A DNA stretch of 64,000 nt from Nymphaea colorata (lineage: Eukaryota; Streptophyta; Magnoliopsida; Nymphaeales; Nymphaeaceae). Position numbers and translations under genes: made by a program. The stretch's first letter is position 1; each line of letters opens with the position of its first letter. Shown here in pieces: positions 49,831 through 62,340 of this stretch. The notes beneath the pieces were generated by a model. It saw nothing but the letters and a program-made list of their open reading frames with translations, was not told the origin of the DNA and searched no databases. The stretch covers positions 27,560,808 through 27,624,807 of the forward strand of contig NC_045139.1 in assembly GCF_008831285.2 (NCBI RefSeq), written 5' to 3'.

Positions 49831-50369
49831 CTGATTAATAATTAGACCTAATTTTGTCTCTATCGTATCTAACTGAACTACCCCTTTGGATTGGTATTGG
49901 GAGCATTCGATGAATTCGGTAACGCTATCTATAGCACTGTGTAATCTGATGATGAACCGTGTTTTCTTTTTTGCAAAATGTAATGTTTTGGAACTTATTG
50001 TTTATCAAACCGTATCGCCCATTCAGCCACTCACCAATCACCAACGATTGTGCACCACCCGATACGGTACACATGACCTGGCCGCGTAACTATGGTGAAT
50101 AAACAATATCAATTTCTATTTTCACATAACGCAGGCAGAAGTGCATGGCCTGGTTTGTATGCCTTATGATTTAAAATTGGGCCCCTCCTTGTAATTCTGA
50201 AAATAATAGCTGGCAATAGGCAAAATGCCTTTTTCTCTCCCCGGCTCCTTCCTTGGCCAGGAAGGAGACTAGAAATGCAGACGGAAGCCACCGGAGAGGG
50301 GGAGGGAGAAACTAGAAAGAGAGTCGCGTGCCCTGTCTGACTTCTCCATTTCTTGGAAAAAAAAAAAAG

Positions 50370-50923
50370 GAGTGCGAGAGAGAGAGAGCCGTTGAGGTCG
50401 ACCATTTGTTCCTTGCCTCTCCGATCTTTCCTACCGGCAACGACGCGAGAAGAGCGGGTCTATACCGTTCTGTTTCCGTCGTCGACCGCCGGATTCGTCC
50501 CCGAATCTTGGCGGGGGTTGGCCGATTTTGATCCCCCTCGGTTTCTTTCACCTTCTTCTTCTGGAGCAGCGGCGGTCCACAGGGTCCGGGTAAGTGTTTT
50601 CCTTCTCTCTGAAGGTTCCAAATTCGCTCGTGGGCCCTTGAGATCGGGAGATACTTTTCATCGACTTCTTCCTTCAACCGGGCACCGTCGGTCCGTATAG
50701 CTCTCCCTCCCGCTAGGTTTTGTGGAGGGAAACAAGGAGGCGAAGGCTCGATCGGGATCTTCGAGAATTCGAGTTCTTTCCTTTTCAATCGGCACCGGTT
50801 TGGAGGTGGTGCGCATTCCGTATTATTCCTTTCGGCGTTAGGGTTTCTCGATAGTAAAGGCGAAGGATTGACCAAACAGCCAAGGCCTCTAGGGTTTCGT
50901 TGACGGAAAGGGCGAATCGAGTG
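50370..50923 (+). promoter_or_regulatory. VPS28 promoter-proximal and leader region
   Basis: GA/CT-rich sequence (gagagagagagag near 50376), then GC-rich DNA up to the start codon, without an ATG that I could find from about 50440 on. A good donor-like site (gg|gtaagt) at 50590 and an acceptor-like cctctag ending at 50892 could bound a 5'-UTR intron. No clear TATA box was seen. The transcription start is not known. Confidence 0.35.
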
Positions 50924-51553
50924 ATGGAGGTCAAGCTGTGGCACGACAAGCGGGAACGTGAGATGTACGAGAACTTCGCCGATCTCTTTGCGATAATCAA
51001 GGCGACGGAGAAGCTTGAGAAGGCATATGTCCGGGACGTCGTCTCGCCAGCCGACTACGAGGCCGAGTGCCTCAAGCTTATTGCCCAGTTCAAGACTTTG
51101 GCGTCCTCTCTCAAGGAGACTGTTCCCTCCATCGACCGTTTCGTCGACACCTATAAACTCGATTGCCCGGCTGCCCTCAACCGCCTGATGGTTTCTGGCG
51201 TGCCGGCGACGGTCGAGCACCGTACCGTGGCGGCCAGCTCGAGCGCCGGATCAACGCTTGCTGTTGCTGAGTCTGTCCAGCACTTCATCACGGCCATGGA
51301 CTCGCTGAAGCTGAATATGGTAGCCGTCGACCAGGTGCACCCCCTTCTTTCCGACCTCTGGGCATCGCTCAGCAAGCTGCCGCAGCTCAGCTCGGAATTC
51401 GAGGGGAAGGTTAAGATCAAGGATTGGATTGTGAAACTTTCGAAGATGGGAGCGGCCGACGAGCTCACGGAGCAGCAATCGAGACAGCTTCTATTCGACC
51501 TGGACTCATCCTACAATGCTTTCATGGCCGCCCTCCCCAAGGCCGGCGCTTGA
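50924..51553 (+). CDS. VPS28: ESCRT-I subunit VPS28
   Basis: One uninterrupted exon of 209 codons, the length of the Arabidopsis proteins. The start is the ATG of MEVKLWHDKREREMY; the frame is open for only eight codons before it and has no other ATG. Residues 1-100 are the N-terminal ESCRT-I core domain (YENFADLFAIIKATEKLEKA) that packs with VPS23 and VPS37. Residues about 100-116 are a Ser/Ala/Thr linker. Residues about 117-205 form the C-terminal helical domain (SLKLNMVAVDQVHPLLSDL, LSKMGAADELTEQQ, FDLDSSYNAFM) that contacts ESCRT-II. The complex acts on the cytosolic face of endosomes, sorting ubiquitinated membrane proteins into multivesicular bodies. The identity is clear over the whole length and there are no damaging changes. 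The host gene lies about 1.1 kb beyond a LINE fragment. Confidence 0.97.
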   Translation: MEVKLWHDKREREMYENFADLFAIIKATEKLEKAYVRDVVSPADYEAECLKLIAQFKTLASSLKETVPSIDRFVDTYKLDCPAALNRLMVSGVPATVEHRTVAASSSAGSTLAVAESVQHFITAMDSLKLNMVAVDQVHPLLSDLWASLSKLPQLSSEFEGKVKIKDWIVKLSKMGAADELTEQQSRQLLFDLDSSYNAFMAALPKAGA

Positions 51554-53250
51554 TGCTGTCAGGTATATTATTAGCATTCGATGCAGTCCCTGCATTTTCC
51601 ACACTTATCGTTACTATTTTGGTTGTTTCTGTGAGGCTGGTTTCTATTTGTATCTGAATTTCTTAGTATCCTTTTCCTCTTCCTTTGTTTGGGTTCCCTC
51701 ATCATTGTGAATTTCAGTTAATTATGTTTCATCGATTCAATCAATGGCAAAAGCGGATGAAAAGGAAGCACTTGTAACATAGTTATGGTTTTGTTTGTGG
51801 TCCAAGGGACACTGTTCTTCTGATTAAATAGTATTTGATCCTGATGATGAGGAAGCATCTATGTTGGATGGTTTTCATATTCAAATGCTATTTTTCTTTG
51901 GTAAAATTCAGGAACATTTTTTATCAGTGTCTGAATGTGTTACCAAGGTCTTCTAATATCCTGCTAAGAGATGGTCACCGATATCATCTTCTTGGTGCTT
52001 GTCCCAGAATTTCAGATATTGTGTAAGCGGAATGAATGAGTCCACAGAGTTAGCAGCAGAGAATTAACGAGTCATCTGTCAGATTTAGGAGATCATGCCT
52101 GTCCGTTTTCTTCAATTGCTTCACCAAACAGCTATCTTCGTTATCTCGTCTTTCGTTTTATTTTTACTATCCTTCTCTCCCTTCACTCTTAAGTATTTGT
52201 TTTGGTCAAGTCGCCCTTGGAGATAACTTCTTTGGTTTCTAAATAATGTTATTTTATCTCTCACGGAAAAATATGGATATCTTTTCATGTAACCAGGGAA
52301 CTTCTTGGATTATTTTATCAATTGCAGGAGAATAGTACTCATAGGAACTTGGAAGGAAATGAGTGTGAGAAGTTCCAAGTTGATGTTGAAGCCATGGAAG
52401 ATATCAAGTGGACGATTTTGCTATTTGCCTTGCTGCTGGTGTACTTAAACAAGTTTTACTTTTTTATTTTGGGGGGATGTCTCCACAAAGAAATTCTAGT
52501 GATTGTACATAGTATTGTCATCGCCGAAGCAGGTTCCTACCTTCCGCTGGTTTGGTTTTCCTTCAGTTAATTGTTTGTTATTCTTCCTGTAGAACAGGTA
52601 TTGTATCTCAGTTACCTTCTATCAAAGCTTCAATGAGATGGTTGGATCGAAATTTCAATTACAGCTCTCTCTCTTTCTCACACGCACACACGCACGCACA
52701 CATAATGCTGGCTCTTCTCCTCATGCTGTTGCTATATAACCACCACCAGTAAGTCTCCTACGCAGTTTGAATACTATCATCCTTTCGCTAGCCTACTCTT
52801 GTTGAGGCCCTTGTCACTATTTCCCTACCCTTTTCTCTTGTTGTTCACAACACCATCATTGGCTTGTCGACTACCTCCATTTTGAGGGGGTTGCTTGTGC
52901 GGTTTATGATTTCCTGCTATGATTGAAAGAATTAAAAAAGGCCAGTCGCAGTCATTGGAATTTGGTAGGGTAATGTTGAGCATTCGAGAGGGAGAGAGCA
53001 AACAACCAAGTCTTTGGTTTTTAGGTGTTCCTTGTCTTGTTACTGATCTTACCATGTGGTGTTGACTGAATCAGCAGAACCAGGTCACCCTTCCACTGGA
53101 CATGTAATTGTGGTTTCTTGTATGGAGCTTTGTTTCTAATTTGATTTTTTGTTTTTTTTCTTTTTGTTTTCCTTTGACTGATATTTAATGATTTGGAATT
53201 GGTCTATGCATCATGGACGGCATCATGGTTTTCTGCAATGGATCTTTCCT
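51554..53250. other. VPS28 3' flank
   Basis: Probable 3' UTR followed by intergenic DNA. A donor-like gtcag|gtatatt lies just after the stop codon, and an acceptor-like attgcag lies near 52327, so a 3'-UTR intron cannot be excluded. No other gene was recognised. Confidence 0.35.
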
Positions 53251-53267
53251 CTCTCTCTCTCTGTCAT

Positions 53268-53271
53268 TCTA

Positions 53272-53312
<41 letters not shown>

Positions 53313-53327
53313 GCACACACACACACC
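53268..53327. repeat. (TA)n(CA)n microsatellite
   Basis: Two TA runs separated by one CA, followed by a short CA run. Confidence 0.9.
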
Positions 53328-53373
53328 TAGTAAGTCGCCTTGCTGTTCTACCATGACATCATCGATTTGATTC

Positions 53374-53463
53374 GCAGTCTACAAACCCTTGTATTGTCGA
53401 ATCCAAGATATGCCCATTCGCAGTCTACGAACCTTTGTTGTATTGTCGAATCCAATATATGCC
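53374..53463. repeat. 45-bp tandem duplication
   Basis: ttcgcagtctac-aacc…ttgtattgtcgaatccaa-atatgcc occurs twice head to tail with a few differences. Confidence 0.85.
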
Positions 53464-56266
53464 TTTTTTGCTACGTTTCATAACTATAGTCATCTCTCTG
53501 TCTTCTCATGATTGAGTGTTACATATGGTTTTCGTTTCTACTTGGTTCCTAAATTATATGTTTCCAATCTAGTTTGTTGGATATGGAGTCTGTCTGTTTC
53601 ACCACAAATCTGACATCCGCATTGAATCTCAGATCTGTGTATTTAAGGTAGTATCCCCTCCCTTTTTCCCTCTGCATCCGACCCTGAATCTACAGTTTTT
53701 TTTACATGTAACATGGATCATCCATGTTACTGAAACTGTTTGTTTGTTTACACTGAGGATCTTCCAAAGCATAGATGCACATGAACACATTCAGACGGGC
53801 AGCAAACCATCTTTCCTGCACAGAACATCTGTGCAAAGACAAATTAAACAGGCAAAAATATCGGTTTAAGCTCGAAGAGGTTTCACTGCTATCTCCTGTT
53901 CTGTCAATATCCAGTGCATTGTTTGATATAGATATCCATAAGATTTCTTTTACTTGTTGAGCTCTGATAGAGTCCTGTTTAACAATTCCTGCCTCTAAAC
54001 CGGCACAGCTCCTGTTCTCCTGACCAAAGCTGAACAGGCAGGGCAACAAGAACACCGTCCTACAAACTGCAGTAGCGTCCTCTACTTTCAAGTCTGTGTC
54101 ATCCGATGCTGCCGAAAGGTAACTCTTCACTCAATAAAATTCATTAGACATTCCATCTTATCGTATGTTGGGGTTACATGGCTAACTGGCAGAGGAGCTT
54201 CTTCTAGTCCACAAGGTTTATGTCCCATTGCAAAAAAAAAAAAGAGGAAAACAACCAACTATTTCAAAGGGAAAGACGTGTGAAGCCACTCATTCTTTCT
54301 ACCAAAGACGTGTGCTTGTGTCAGACAACAACTTTTGAATGATGTTTTTGGTAGATTGCGTCAATTCCTTTCTGTGCTGTTCTTACGGTTCAGCTAAATC
54401 CTTTCTACTACATTCAGTAAACGGCAAATTCCAAATACTGCTGCATGAAAAAGGAAAGGCTAGTAATCCAGCACAAAATTGGCCTCAGACTAGCTCATTA
54501 TGCTGCTGAGAGCATCATGTTGAATTCGTAGAAATGGGGCTTCAGTTCAGTCCAAAACCTTTTTCCCTGTTTCTAACTTTTTATGCAACTTCCAGTTAGG
54601 CCTGATCATATGATCAGAGGCATGTTCCTATGTGGGAAAACATCTATAACAACAATCAAACTGACCGATTGACCTAAATTATTATACCAGAACCAGAGCA
54701 AAAATGTTTATCTTCCGTCACACTTAAATATGTCCACTCAAATCGGCAGCATAAGATATCATTTGTGAGCTGTAAGACCCCAAAAAATATATATATATAC
54801 TGTAAGATATCACATTATTCATTTGAACCCCAAGGCCCTGTTTATTTCAATCTGAAATAAGTGTTCATGATGTTGCATTTTGATTTCAAATGCAATTATA
54901 TGGGGGGAGGAAAGGCTGAAACTTACCAAGAAAATTACATGAGCTAGGAAATGATATTTTATTGATGTGAGGGTTCCACCTACTTTCTTTCTTATGTTCG
55001 ATCGTACTTGGCCAAGAAGTTTTGTTATTTTCCTGGCAAATTCTCCTAGTTTGGTAGGAAACTCAGTCTGATAAACGGCTCACAAGAAGATGCAACAAAA
55101 ATGAGAGCTGCTTTATACCTTTTTTTAGGAGAATTGCTCTTTGACAAATTAAATGGCCCTCTTAAGTTGTGGGCATGCTTCCTGCAAATCAGTTGCTTTA
55201 TTTGTTGTTTTTTGAATACAGATTGTTTCTAAAAGGAAAACCTTGGGCGAGCCGCCGTGGCTACCAAGCTTTATGTGCGGAATTACATTGGAAAAGGCTC
55301 AGGCAGCAGTTCACAACAGGAAGGTTGAGGTTTGATACTGGATCGGTTCACACTTTCCTTTTACTGTTTAGACACCCTACGGGTGAACCAACTGAGGGCA
55401 GTCGCTTGAACTTGGCTGCTGCAACTCATACTACACCAGAGAGAGCTACAACAGGGATCTCCTATAGGGTACTAGCTAGCAACTATTAGGGGTTCCCGGC
55501 CGACCAAAAGGTAAGCGAAGTGGCCCTGCAGATGAATGATTGACACTGGCAGAGCCAGAAAATTTAGGTTGAGGGACACTAATTCGAACACCAATACATT
55601 TAGGGGCACAAGGAGAAAAGCTGAACGCTTCAAAATAAAGATTATATGGGGCTGGTTTGGACAATTGCCTACAGCTGCTATATGTGGCTCGGCCACCATA
55701 CAAACCACACACCATCATTTTGGCCAATTTCTATGCACGAACTGGAAGTCATATTTATTCATTTAAAACAAAATACGCCTTTTGTTGTGTTAATTAAAGC
55801 AGCTTATTTGCTACATTTATAAAGAAAACAAGTCATGCGTCTAAATCACAAATTTCAATTACTTGGCTATCGCAAGATAGTTTTTTTTCTGTTGTTCCTA
55901 AAAATACATATTCCGAAAACATCATACTTTTGTTCCAAGAAAAAATGGCACGTCCATGAATGTTCGCTTCCTAGAGTAGACAGTAAAATATTTTGAGTAT
56001 AATGACACTATGTTTCTTGAAACAAGAACATAGTGTTAATTGGAACGGGTGTTCTAAGAACAGGTGTTTCCAATAACACGATGCTTCTTTTGTCAAACAT
56101 CTTCTTAAGGACAAAGGAGACCCAAACCGTTCAGATTCATATCGGCTAAATACTTGAGAAATCACATTCAAATTGAATATGGTATAGCGGAAAAAACTAA
56201 AAGTCTCGAACATCGTAAGGTCTTCACATTCCCAGGCTGGGGAACATTAACATTAAGGGTATTTAT
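53464..56266. other. intergenic, no gene supported
   Basis: The longest frame is a 142-codon minus-strand one at 53702-54130 with no recognisable domain and ordinary intergenic composition. It is probably chance. The text near 55540-55600 (tggcagagccagaaaattta) resembles a dispersed plant repeat. Confidence 0.4.
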
Positions 56267-56937
56267 TGTTATAGTCGTGTCCCTCAAAAGAATGCTCAAC
56301 AGCAATAAAAGAGGGCAAACCACCACAAAACTTCTAAAAACGGAATTACATGGCAGCGAGCATAAGATTCAATTTTCAACACTAATATTGCAGCAATATA
56401 CGTCAAGATATATGCTAAAATGCAGAAAAATAGGAGATACCAATTTACGTGGAAAAAACCCTAATAATGGAGTAAAAAACCACGGGCAAGAGAGACTTTC
56501 TATATATCAAGAAAGGGAGCCAAATACACAAGCAATATCTCTACTGTTTTAAGAAAAACAGTGAACTCAAGAGAACAATAACACTCTCTTATGCGATTGA
56601 AAGAAAGATCCCTAAAGATTTAAGAAAGAAATCACCCAATGAAGACTACCTTCATTTTCTATTTCTTCTTTGTCTTTCCTCTCTCTTCTTGGCGTGCCGA
56701 TCGACCCACGCGCCTTGCTGCGATTTCTCCTCTTCTCTTCCTTGCCTTCTTCTTCTTTTTCTCCTCTATGAGTAGCCACAAGAACCTCCCGTTTTTCTTT
56801 TTTTTTTTTTCCCCAAAAAGAAAAACGAGAGAGAGAAAACGTAAGAGGGAGGGGCACCATCGGGTGCCCTCCCTTTCTCCCGCCCGTCACTTAAGTGACG
56901 GGTCGGGTCGGGTCTTGAGGCTGGACCCGACCCAACA
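56267..56937 (-). repeat. 3' LTR of the right copia element
   Basis: 671 bp, TG…CA on both strands (tgttatag…cccaaca). It contains a GGGTCGGGTC cluster and the short palindrome cgtcacttaagtgacg near its outer minus-strand start. Open frames within it are composition artefacts. Confidence 0.93.
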
Positions 56938-56952
56938 AACTCCCCCTCCAGC
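56938..56952 (-). other. polypurine tract
   Basis: TGGAGGGGGAGTT on the minus strand, abutting TGTTGGG of the 3' LTR. Confidence 0.75.
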
Positions 56953-56988
56953 CTCAAGAGAGGGATCATACCTGCAAAATGAACAAAA

Positions 56989-59900
56989 TTAATACACTGC
57001 CTTAAAGGCAGTCATCCCAACTAAGTCTCTACACATGTTATGTTTCTCCTTAGGTAGAGACTTCGTCATCATATCTGCAGGATTATTCTCAGTCTGTATT
57101 TTCTTTAACTGAATCAATTTCTGCTCAAGCACATCACGAATCCAATGATATCTAACATCAATATGCTTGGTCCTTGAGTGGAACGTTGAATTCTTCGCCA
57201 AATATATAGCGCTTTGGCTATCACAATGCAACACATAGGTCTTCTGACTAAGGCCTATATCATTAAGAAAACTCTTCATCCACAACAACTCTTTACAAGC
57301 TTCAGTTGCTGCAATATATTATGCCTCTGTGGTAGAAAGAGCAACACACTTCTGCAACCTGGACTGCCATGATACAGTTCCCCCTGCAAAAGTAAAGAAC
57401 AAATCCTTGTATCTCTGGATTAGATTCACCAAAACATAAACAGTAAGTACAAGTACTTTTCAGATACCTTAGGATCCACTTCACTGTTGCCCAATGCACC
57501 TTGCCTGGATTTGACAAGAACCTACTAACTACACCAACTGCATAAGCCAAGTCTGGGCGTGTGCAAACCATAGCATACATGAGACTCCCTACTGCGGAGG
57601 CATATGGAACATTCTTCATTCTTTCTTTCTCATCTGCTGAACAAGGACATTGCTCATTTTCCAATTTAAAATGTGCTGCTAAAGGTGTACTTACAATTTT
57701 GGCATCTTTGATGTTGAACTTGCTAAGAACCTTCTCAATGTATTTCTCTTGTGATAACCACAACTTCTTGGTCTTCCTATCACGAACAATTCTCATGCCT
57801 AACAATTGTTGTGCTGGCCCCAAGTCTTTCATATCAAAGAACTTACTCATATCGATCTTCAATTGGCTAATCAATTGACAATCCTGTCCAACAATAAGTA
57901 TGTCATCTACATATAACAACAAGATAATGAAGCTACCTGATGAAAACTCTCTGATGTAAACACAATGATGTACGGCTGACCTGCGATACTTTTGATTTAT
58001 CATAAATGCATCAAATCTCTTGTACCACTGTCTAGGTGCTTGTTTAAGTCCATACAAGCTCTTCTTCAACTTACAAACTGTGTTTCTTCCCGGCAACCAC
58101 AAAACCTTCTGACTGTGTCATGTAGATTTCTTCCTCTAGATCTCCATGAAGAAAAACAGTTTTTACATCTAACTGCTCCAACTCCAAGTCTAGACATGCC
58201 ACCAAACCAAGTATTACCCTAATAGATGATATTTTAACTACAAGAGAAAAAATTTCATCAAAATCAATACCTCTTTCCTGCTTGAAACTTTTCACCACTA
58301 ACCGAGCTTTGTATCTCAACTTGCCTTGACCTTCATTTTTAATCTTGTAGACCTACTTGTTCTGCAACACTTTCTTACATTTTGGTAGCTCTACCAAATC
58401 AAAAGTGTGATTCTTGTATAAAGAATTCATCTCATCATTCATAGCTTTAATCAATTCATCTTTATGCACATCATTTAGCACCTCTGCATAGCATTCTGAC
58501 TCTCCACTATCTGTAAACATAATATATTCATCAGTAGAATATATAGTAGATGGTATATGTGTTCTTTTACCTCATCCTAATTGCTCCTCAATTGGTTCTG
58601 AATGAGGAGGAAGCTCCCCCTCCAACTCATGCTCATGATCAGTTTGAGTCTCTATAGGGCTGCCATCTGTATACTGCTCATCTACCTCTCTTTCCTCTTC
58701 CTCTACATCTTCATCAGTCTCACCATGTTCAGATGAAAGTTCTTCATGTTCTGCATAAATTGGCTCATGAATACCACTAGCATTCACATCTGACTTCGTG
58801 TCTCCCATGACATCTTCAATAGTCTGATCCTCTCTGAAGACAACATCACGACTCCTGTAGATTTTGTCATTTTTTGGATCTCATAACCTGTAACCAAATT
58901 CATTATCTGCATAACCAAAAAATATTAGAGGAATAGCTTTATCATCTAGTTTGGTCATATGTTCTTTAGGCACATGCATAAACGCTTTGCAACCAAAAAT
59001 TCTGAGGTGATCATATTTAACCTCTTCATCTGACCAAACTCTTTGTGGAATATCTCCATCTAGAGGTACTAAAGGAGACCTGTTTATTAAATAAACTGCA
59101 GTACGCATTGCTTCTGTCCAAAAATATTTTGGCAACTTAGAGCTAGATAGTAAACTTCTAACTCTCTCAATTATAGTTCTATTCATCCTTTCTGCAACTC
59201 CATTATGCTGTGCAGTATAAGGAACTGTCTTTTCATGTCTAATACCATGCTTTAGACAATACTCTCGTAAAGAAGATGCTATGTACTCACAACCATTATC
59301 TATACGCAGTCTTTTCTTCTTCTTACCAGTATCGCGCTTAACTGCTGCATGAAAAGTCATGAAGATACTACTTACTTCACTTTTACTTTTCATTGTAAAG
59401 ACCCATACCTTCCTATATGCATCATCAATAAATGTAACAAAATAAGATGCTCCACCTTTAGATGTCACATTTATAGGTCCAAATACATCTAAATAAACTA
59501 AATCTAAAACATGTTTAGCTTTGAAGAGCGCTTTTTCTGAAAGGAAACTCGATGCAACTTACCAACCAAACAATGATCACATGGAGATATCTGTGCACCA
59601 TCTGCCTTTGGTAACAAATTTTTTTCTGGGTGAGCAAGTCGATTCCTCTTTGACTCATGTGACCTAACCTCTTATGCTACAAGTCTGACGAAGTACCATC
59701 AGTAACTGCATTAATATCCACACTACTGATTCGAGACTTCATGCCATACAAAGAGCCAAATCTCTCACCTCTAGCCAACACTAGTGCCCCCTTGGTAAGT
59801 TTCCAACCTGTCTGACTAAACGAAGTACAATATCCATCTTCACTTAGTCTTCCTGCAGAAATCAAATTCATTCTCATGTCTGGAACATGTCTCACATTTC

Positions 59901-60945
59901 TCAAAGTCAACTTGCATCCTTTGCTCGTCTGAATGCAAACATCTCCTATCCCAACAATCTTCGAAGTGTCACTCTTGCCCATGTGAACTACTCTAAAATC
60001 ACCTGTTCTGTAGGATAAGAATAACTCTCTACATGGTGTGGCATGATATGATGCGTCTGTATCTAAAATCCATGTAGAATCACCATTTTGAACTGTAAGA
60101 CAATCATTTTCTTCAGATAAAAATAACATTGCCTCATCATCTGAAGCAACTGCAGTGTACTCTTTTGGCTTCACATTCTCTTGACTCTTCTTTTTCTGTT
60201 CTTTTTCTTCTTTCAATTTTCTGCAATCAATCTTCTTGTGCCCTGGAATACCACAATGAAAGCATTTATCTGTCATCTTGGGTCTTGATTTGGACCTAGA
60301 GTTTGACCTGTCATGCCATTTGTTACGGTTCTTCTGTCTGCCCCTGTCTCTCATCACTAACAGTTGTGAACTAGTAGTACCAAGAGACTTTCTCCTCATT
60401 TCTTCATTTAAAATGCTACTCGTTACATGCTTCATCGTAAGCACACCATCTGGAGCGGAGTTGCTCAAAGAAACAACTAAAGTCTCCCAACTGTCGGGAA
60501 GAGAACTAAGCAACAAGAGTACCTGTAGCTCATCATCTAATATCATTTTCATGGCTGACAACTGATTGATTATGCTTTGCACTTCATTCAAATGCTCTGA
60601 CACTGGTTTTCCCTCTCTAAGTTTCAGATTTACCAATTGCCTAATCAAGAAAGCCTTGTTCCCAGCTGTTTTCCTCTCGTAAATATCATGCAACTTCTAC
60701 CATAACGACTTCGCGCTCGTCTCTGTGGATACCAAATAAAAAACACAGTCATCTAACCATTGTCTGATAGTGCCAATGGTTTTTCTGTCCAATAACTTCC
60801 ATTTTTCATTTGCCATATTCGCTGGCTTCTGGTTCTCAATGGGTGCATATAAGTCTTTACAATACAGCAAATCTTCCATTTTCGCTTTCCATATAGTATA
60901 ATTGTTCTCATTTAAAGAGACCATCCTAGTGGGGGTCGACTCCAT
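56989..60945 (-). pseudogene. copia gag-pol polyprotein, recently broken
   Basis: Starts MESTPTRMVSLNENNYTIWK at 60945. Gag is one frame to 59677 except for a TAG at about 60694-60696 (KSLW*KLHDIYERK). The CCHC box CFHCGIPGHKKIDC is intact. The protease motif reads WILDTDASYHAT, with Asp where the active-site Gly belongs. Integrase 58881-59468 keeps its three acidic residues (FIDDA, RIDNGCEYI, GVAERMN). RT spans about 58420-57302 with frame changes near 58330 and 58090; the YVDDILIVG box is intact at about 57890-57910. RNase H has lost about 55 bp and its frame near 57410, taking the first catalytic Asp, and has a TAA near 57320. The C-terminus 56989-57288 is well kept (HCDSQSAIYLAKNSTFHSR). 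Confidence 0.93.
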
Positions 60946-60985
60946 CCTTTAGTAAGAATGCACACAACCAACTGGCGCTAACCTG

Positions 60986-60997
60986 GCTCTAATACCA
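60986..60997 (-). other. primer-binding site
   Basis: TGGTATTAGAGC on the minus strand, three bases inside the 5' LTR end. It is the same variant of the initiator-Met tRNA complement as in the nested copia at 31339-31350. Confidence 0.8.
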
Positions 60998-61000
60998 CTT

Positions 61001-61672
61001 TGTTATAGTCGTGTCCCCCAAAAGAATGCTCAACAACAATAAAAGAGGGCAAAGCACCACAACACTGCTAAAAACGAAATCACAGGGCAGCGAGCATAAG
61101 ATTGAATTTCCAACACCAATATTGCAGCAATATATGTCAAGATATATGCTAAAATGCAGAAAAATAAGAGACACCAATTTACGTGGAAAAACACCCAATA
61201 ATAGGGTAAAAAACCACGGGCAAGAGAAACTTTTTATATATCAAGAAAGAGAGCCAAATACACTAGCAATATCCCTACTGTTTTAAGAAAAATAGTGAAC
61301 CAAGATAACAATAACACTCTCTTATGCGATTGAAAGAAAGAGCCCTAAAGATTTTAGAAAGAAATCACCCAATGAAGACTCCCTTCATTTTCTCTTTCTT
61401 TTTTGTCTTTCCTCTCTCTTCTTGGCATGCCGATCGACCCACACGCCTTGCTGCGATTTCTCCTCTTCTCTTCCTTGCCTTCTCCTTCTCCTTCTCCTCT
61501 ATGAGCAGCCACAAGAACCTCCCATTTTTCTTTTCTTTTTTCCCCAAAAGAAAAACGAGAGAGAGAAAACGTAAGAGGGAGGGGCACCATCCGGTGCCCT
61601 CCCTTTCTCCCGCCCGTCACTTAAGTGACGGGTCGGGTCGGGTCGGGTCTTGAGGCTGGACCCGACCCAACA
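61001..61672 (-). repeat. 5' LTR of the right copia element
   Basis: 672 bp, partner of 56267-56937. It carries one extra GGGTC unit and scattered substitutions. Confidence 0.93.
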
Positions 61673-61919
61673 TTTATCAATGAAAATTTTCCTAAGAAAA
61701 AGTGTACTGCAGATGCATTTGCAACATTAAAATCTCAAATTGGAACTTGCTTTGTTTTAGTGAGAACAAGATCAGTATCCAGCTAGGGCAACCAAAATAG
61801 TGGTCTTGTTTAAGTTTGTCTAAAAAGAGCAGAAGGGAAGATCCAGCCCACTCCCATACCGATCTCAAGCTCCTCATTTGGTGTATTCCAAGCCGTCTCT
61901 TACCAGCTTTGCCTCCAAC

Positions 61920-62340
61920 CTTTAAAAGTAAAGAAAAAAATAAACGAAAGAGAGAGGCAAGAAGAAAGAAAAGGTTTTAAGTGGTTCGGTTGAAAAGAAC
62001 CTAAGTCCACACCAGGAAAGGCTTTCTTGCCGTTTTTCGTATTGTTGTTTCATGTCTATCAATACAATATATAAGGCAGCTGATTTAATCAGTATCTTTT
62101 CTCTCTAACGTTTCAGATCAGAATTATTATGATATTTTTTTTTCTCTTTTCCTCCTAACGTTTCAGTTTGAGAAACATGGGCCTGATCAGGATTTATTTG
62201 ATCGTTGGATTTACACTTTCCACTTGCTGTTGTTGATGTCATTATGGAATGACGTTGCGCAGGAGGTAGCTGAGTGGGACGTTGCATTCTCCTTTTGCTG
62301 TTTGTAATTAAATGACACGTTGCTCTTTCCTTGCAGCTGT
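61920..62340 (-). repeat. possible copia LTR relic
   Basis: The text aagtggttcggttgaaaaga followed by cctaagtccac has the pattern found in the nested copia LTR (acatggttcggctaaa, then cctacatccac). A minus-strand TATA-like box (ccttatatatt, about 62065-62075) lies at a suitable distance. Ends are not defined. The word acgtt(g/t) recurs through it and continues into the repeat to its right. Confidence 0.35.

Larger units (their letters stand above)
56267..61672 (-). mobile_element. Ty1/copia element, structurally complete
   Basis: 5.4 kb, minus strand: 5' LTR 61001-61672, primer-binding site 60986-60997, gag-pol 60945-56989, polypurine tract 56938-56952, 3' LTR 56267-56937. The target duplication TTTAT lies at 56262-56266 and 61673-61677. 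The LTRs are nearly equal in length (671 and 672 bp) and show about 14 differences over their first 175 bases, counted by eye. It is the best preserved element of the window but is inactivated by several point changes and small deletions. Confidence 0.95.

Noticed and set aside
50312-51220. 302-codon minus-strand frame opposite VPS28
   Set aside because: Shadow frame of a GC-rich gene and its leader. The forward frame is an unmistakable VPS28.
53702-54130. 142-codon minus-strand frame downstream of VPS28
   Set aside because: No recognisable domain, no splice signals and no partner exon; chance is the simplest explanation.
56612-56992. Arg/Lys- and Phe-rich frames on both strands, with a twin at 61324-61653
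   Set aside because: They lie in the two LTRs of the same copia element and come from purine- and pyrimidine-rich composition.
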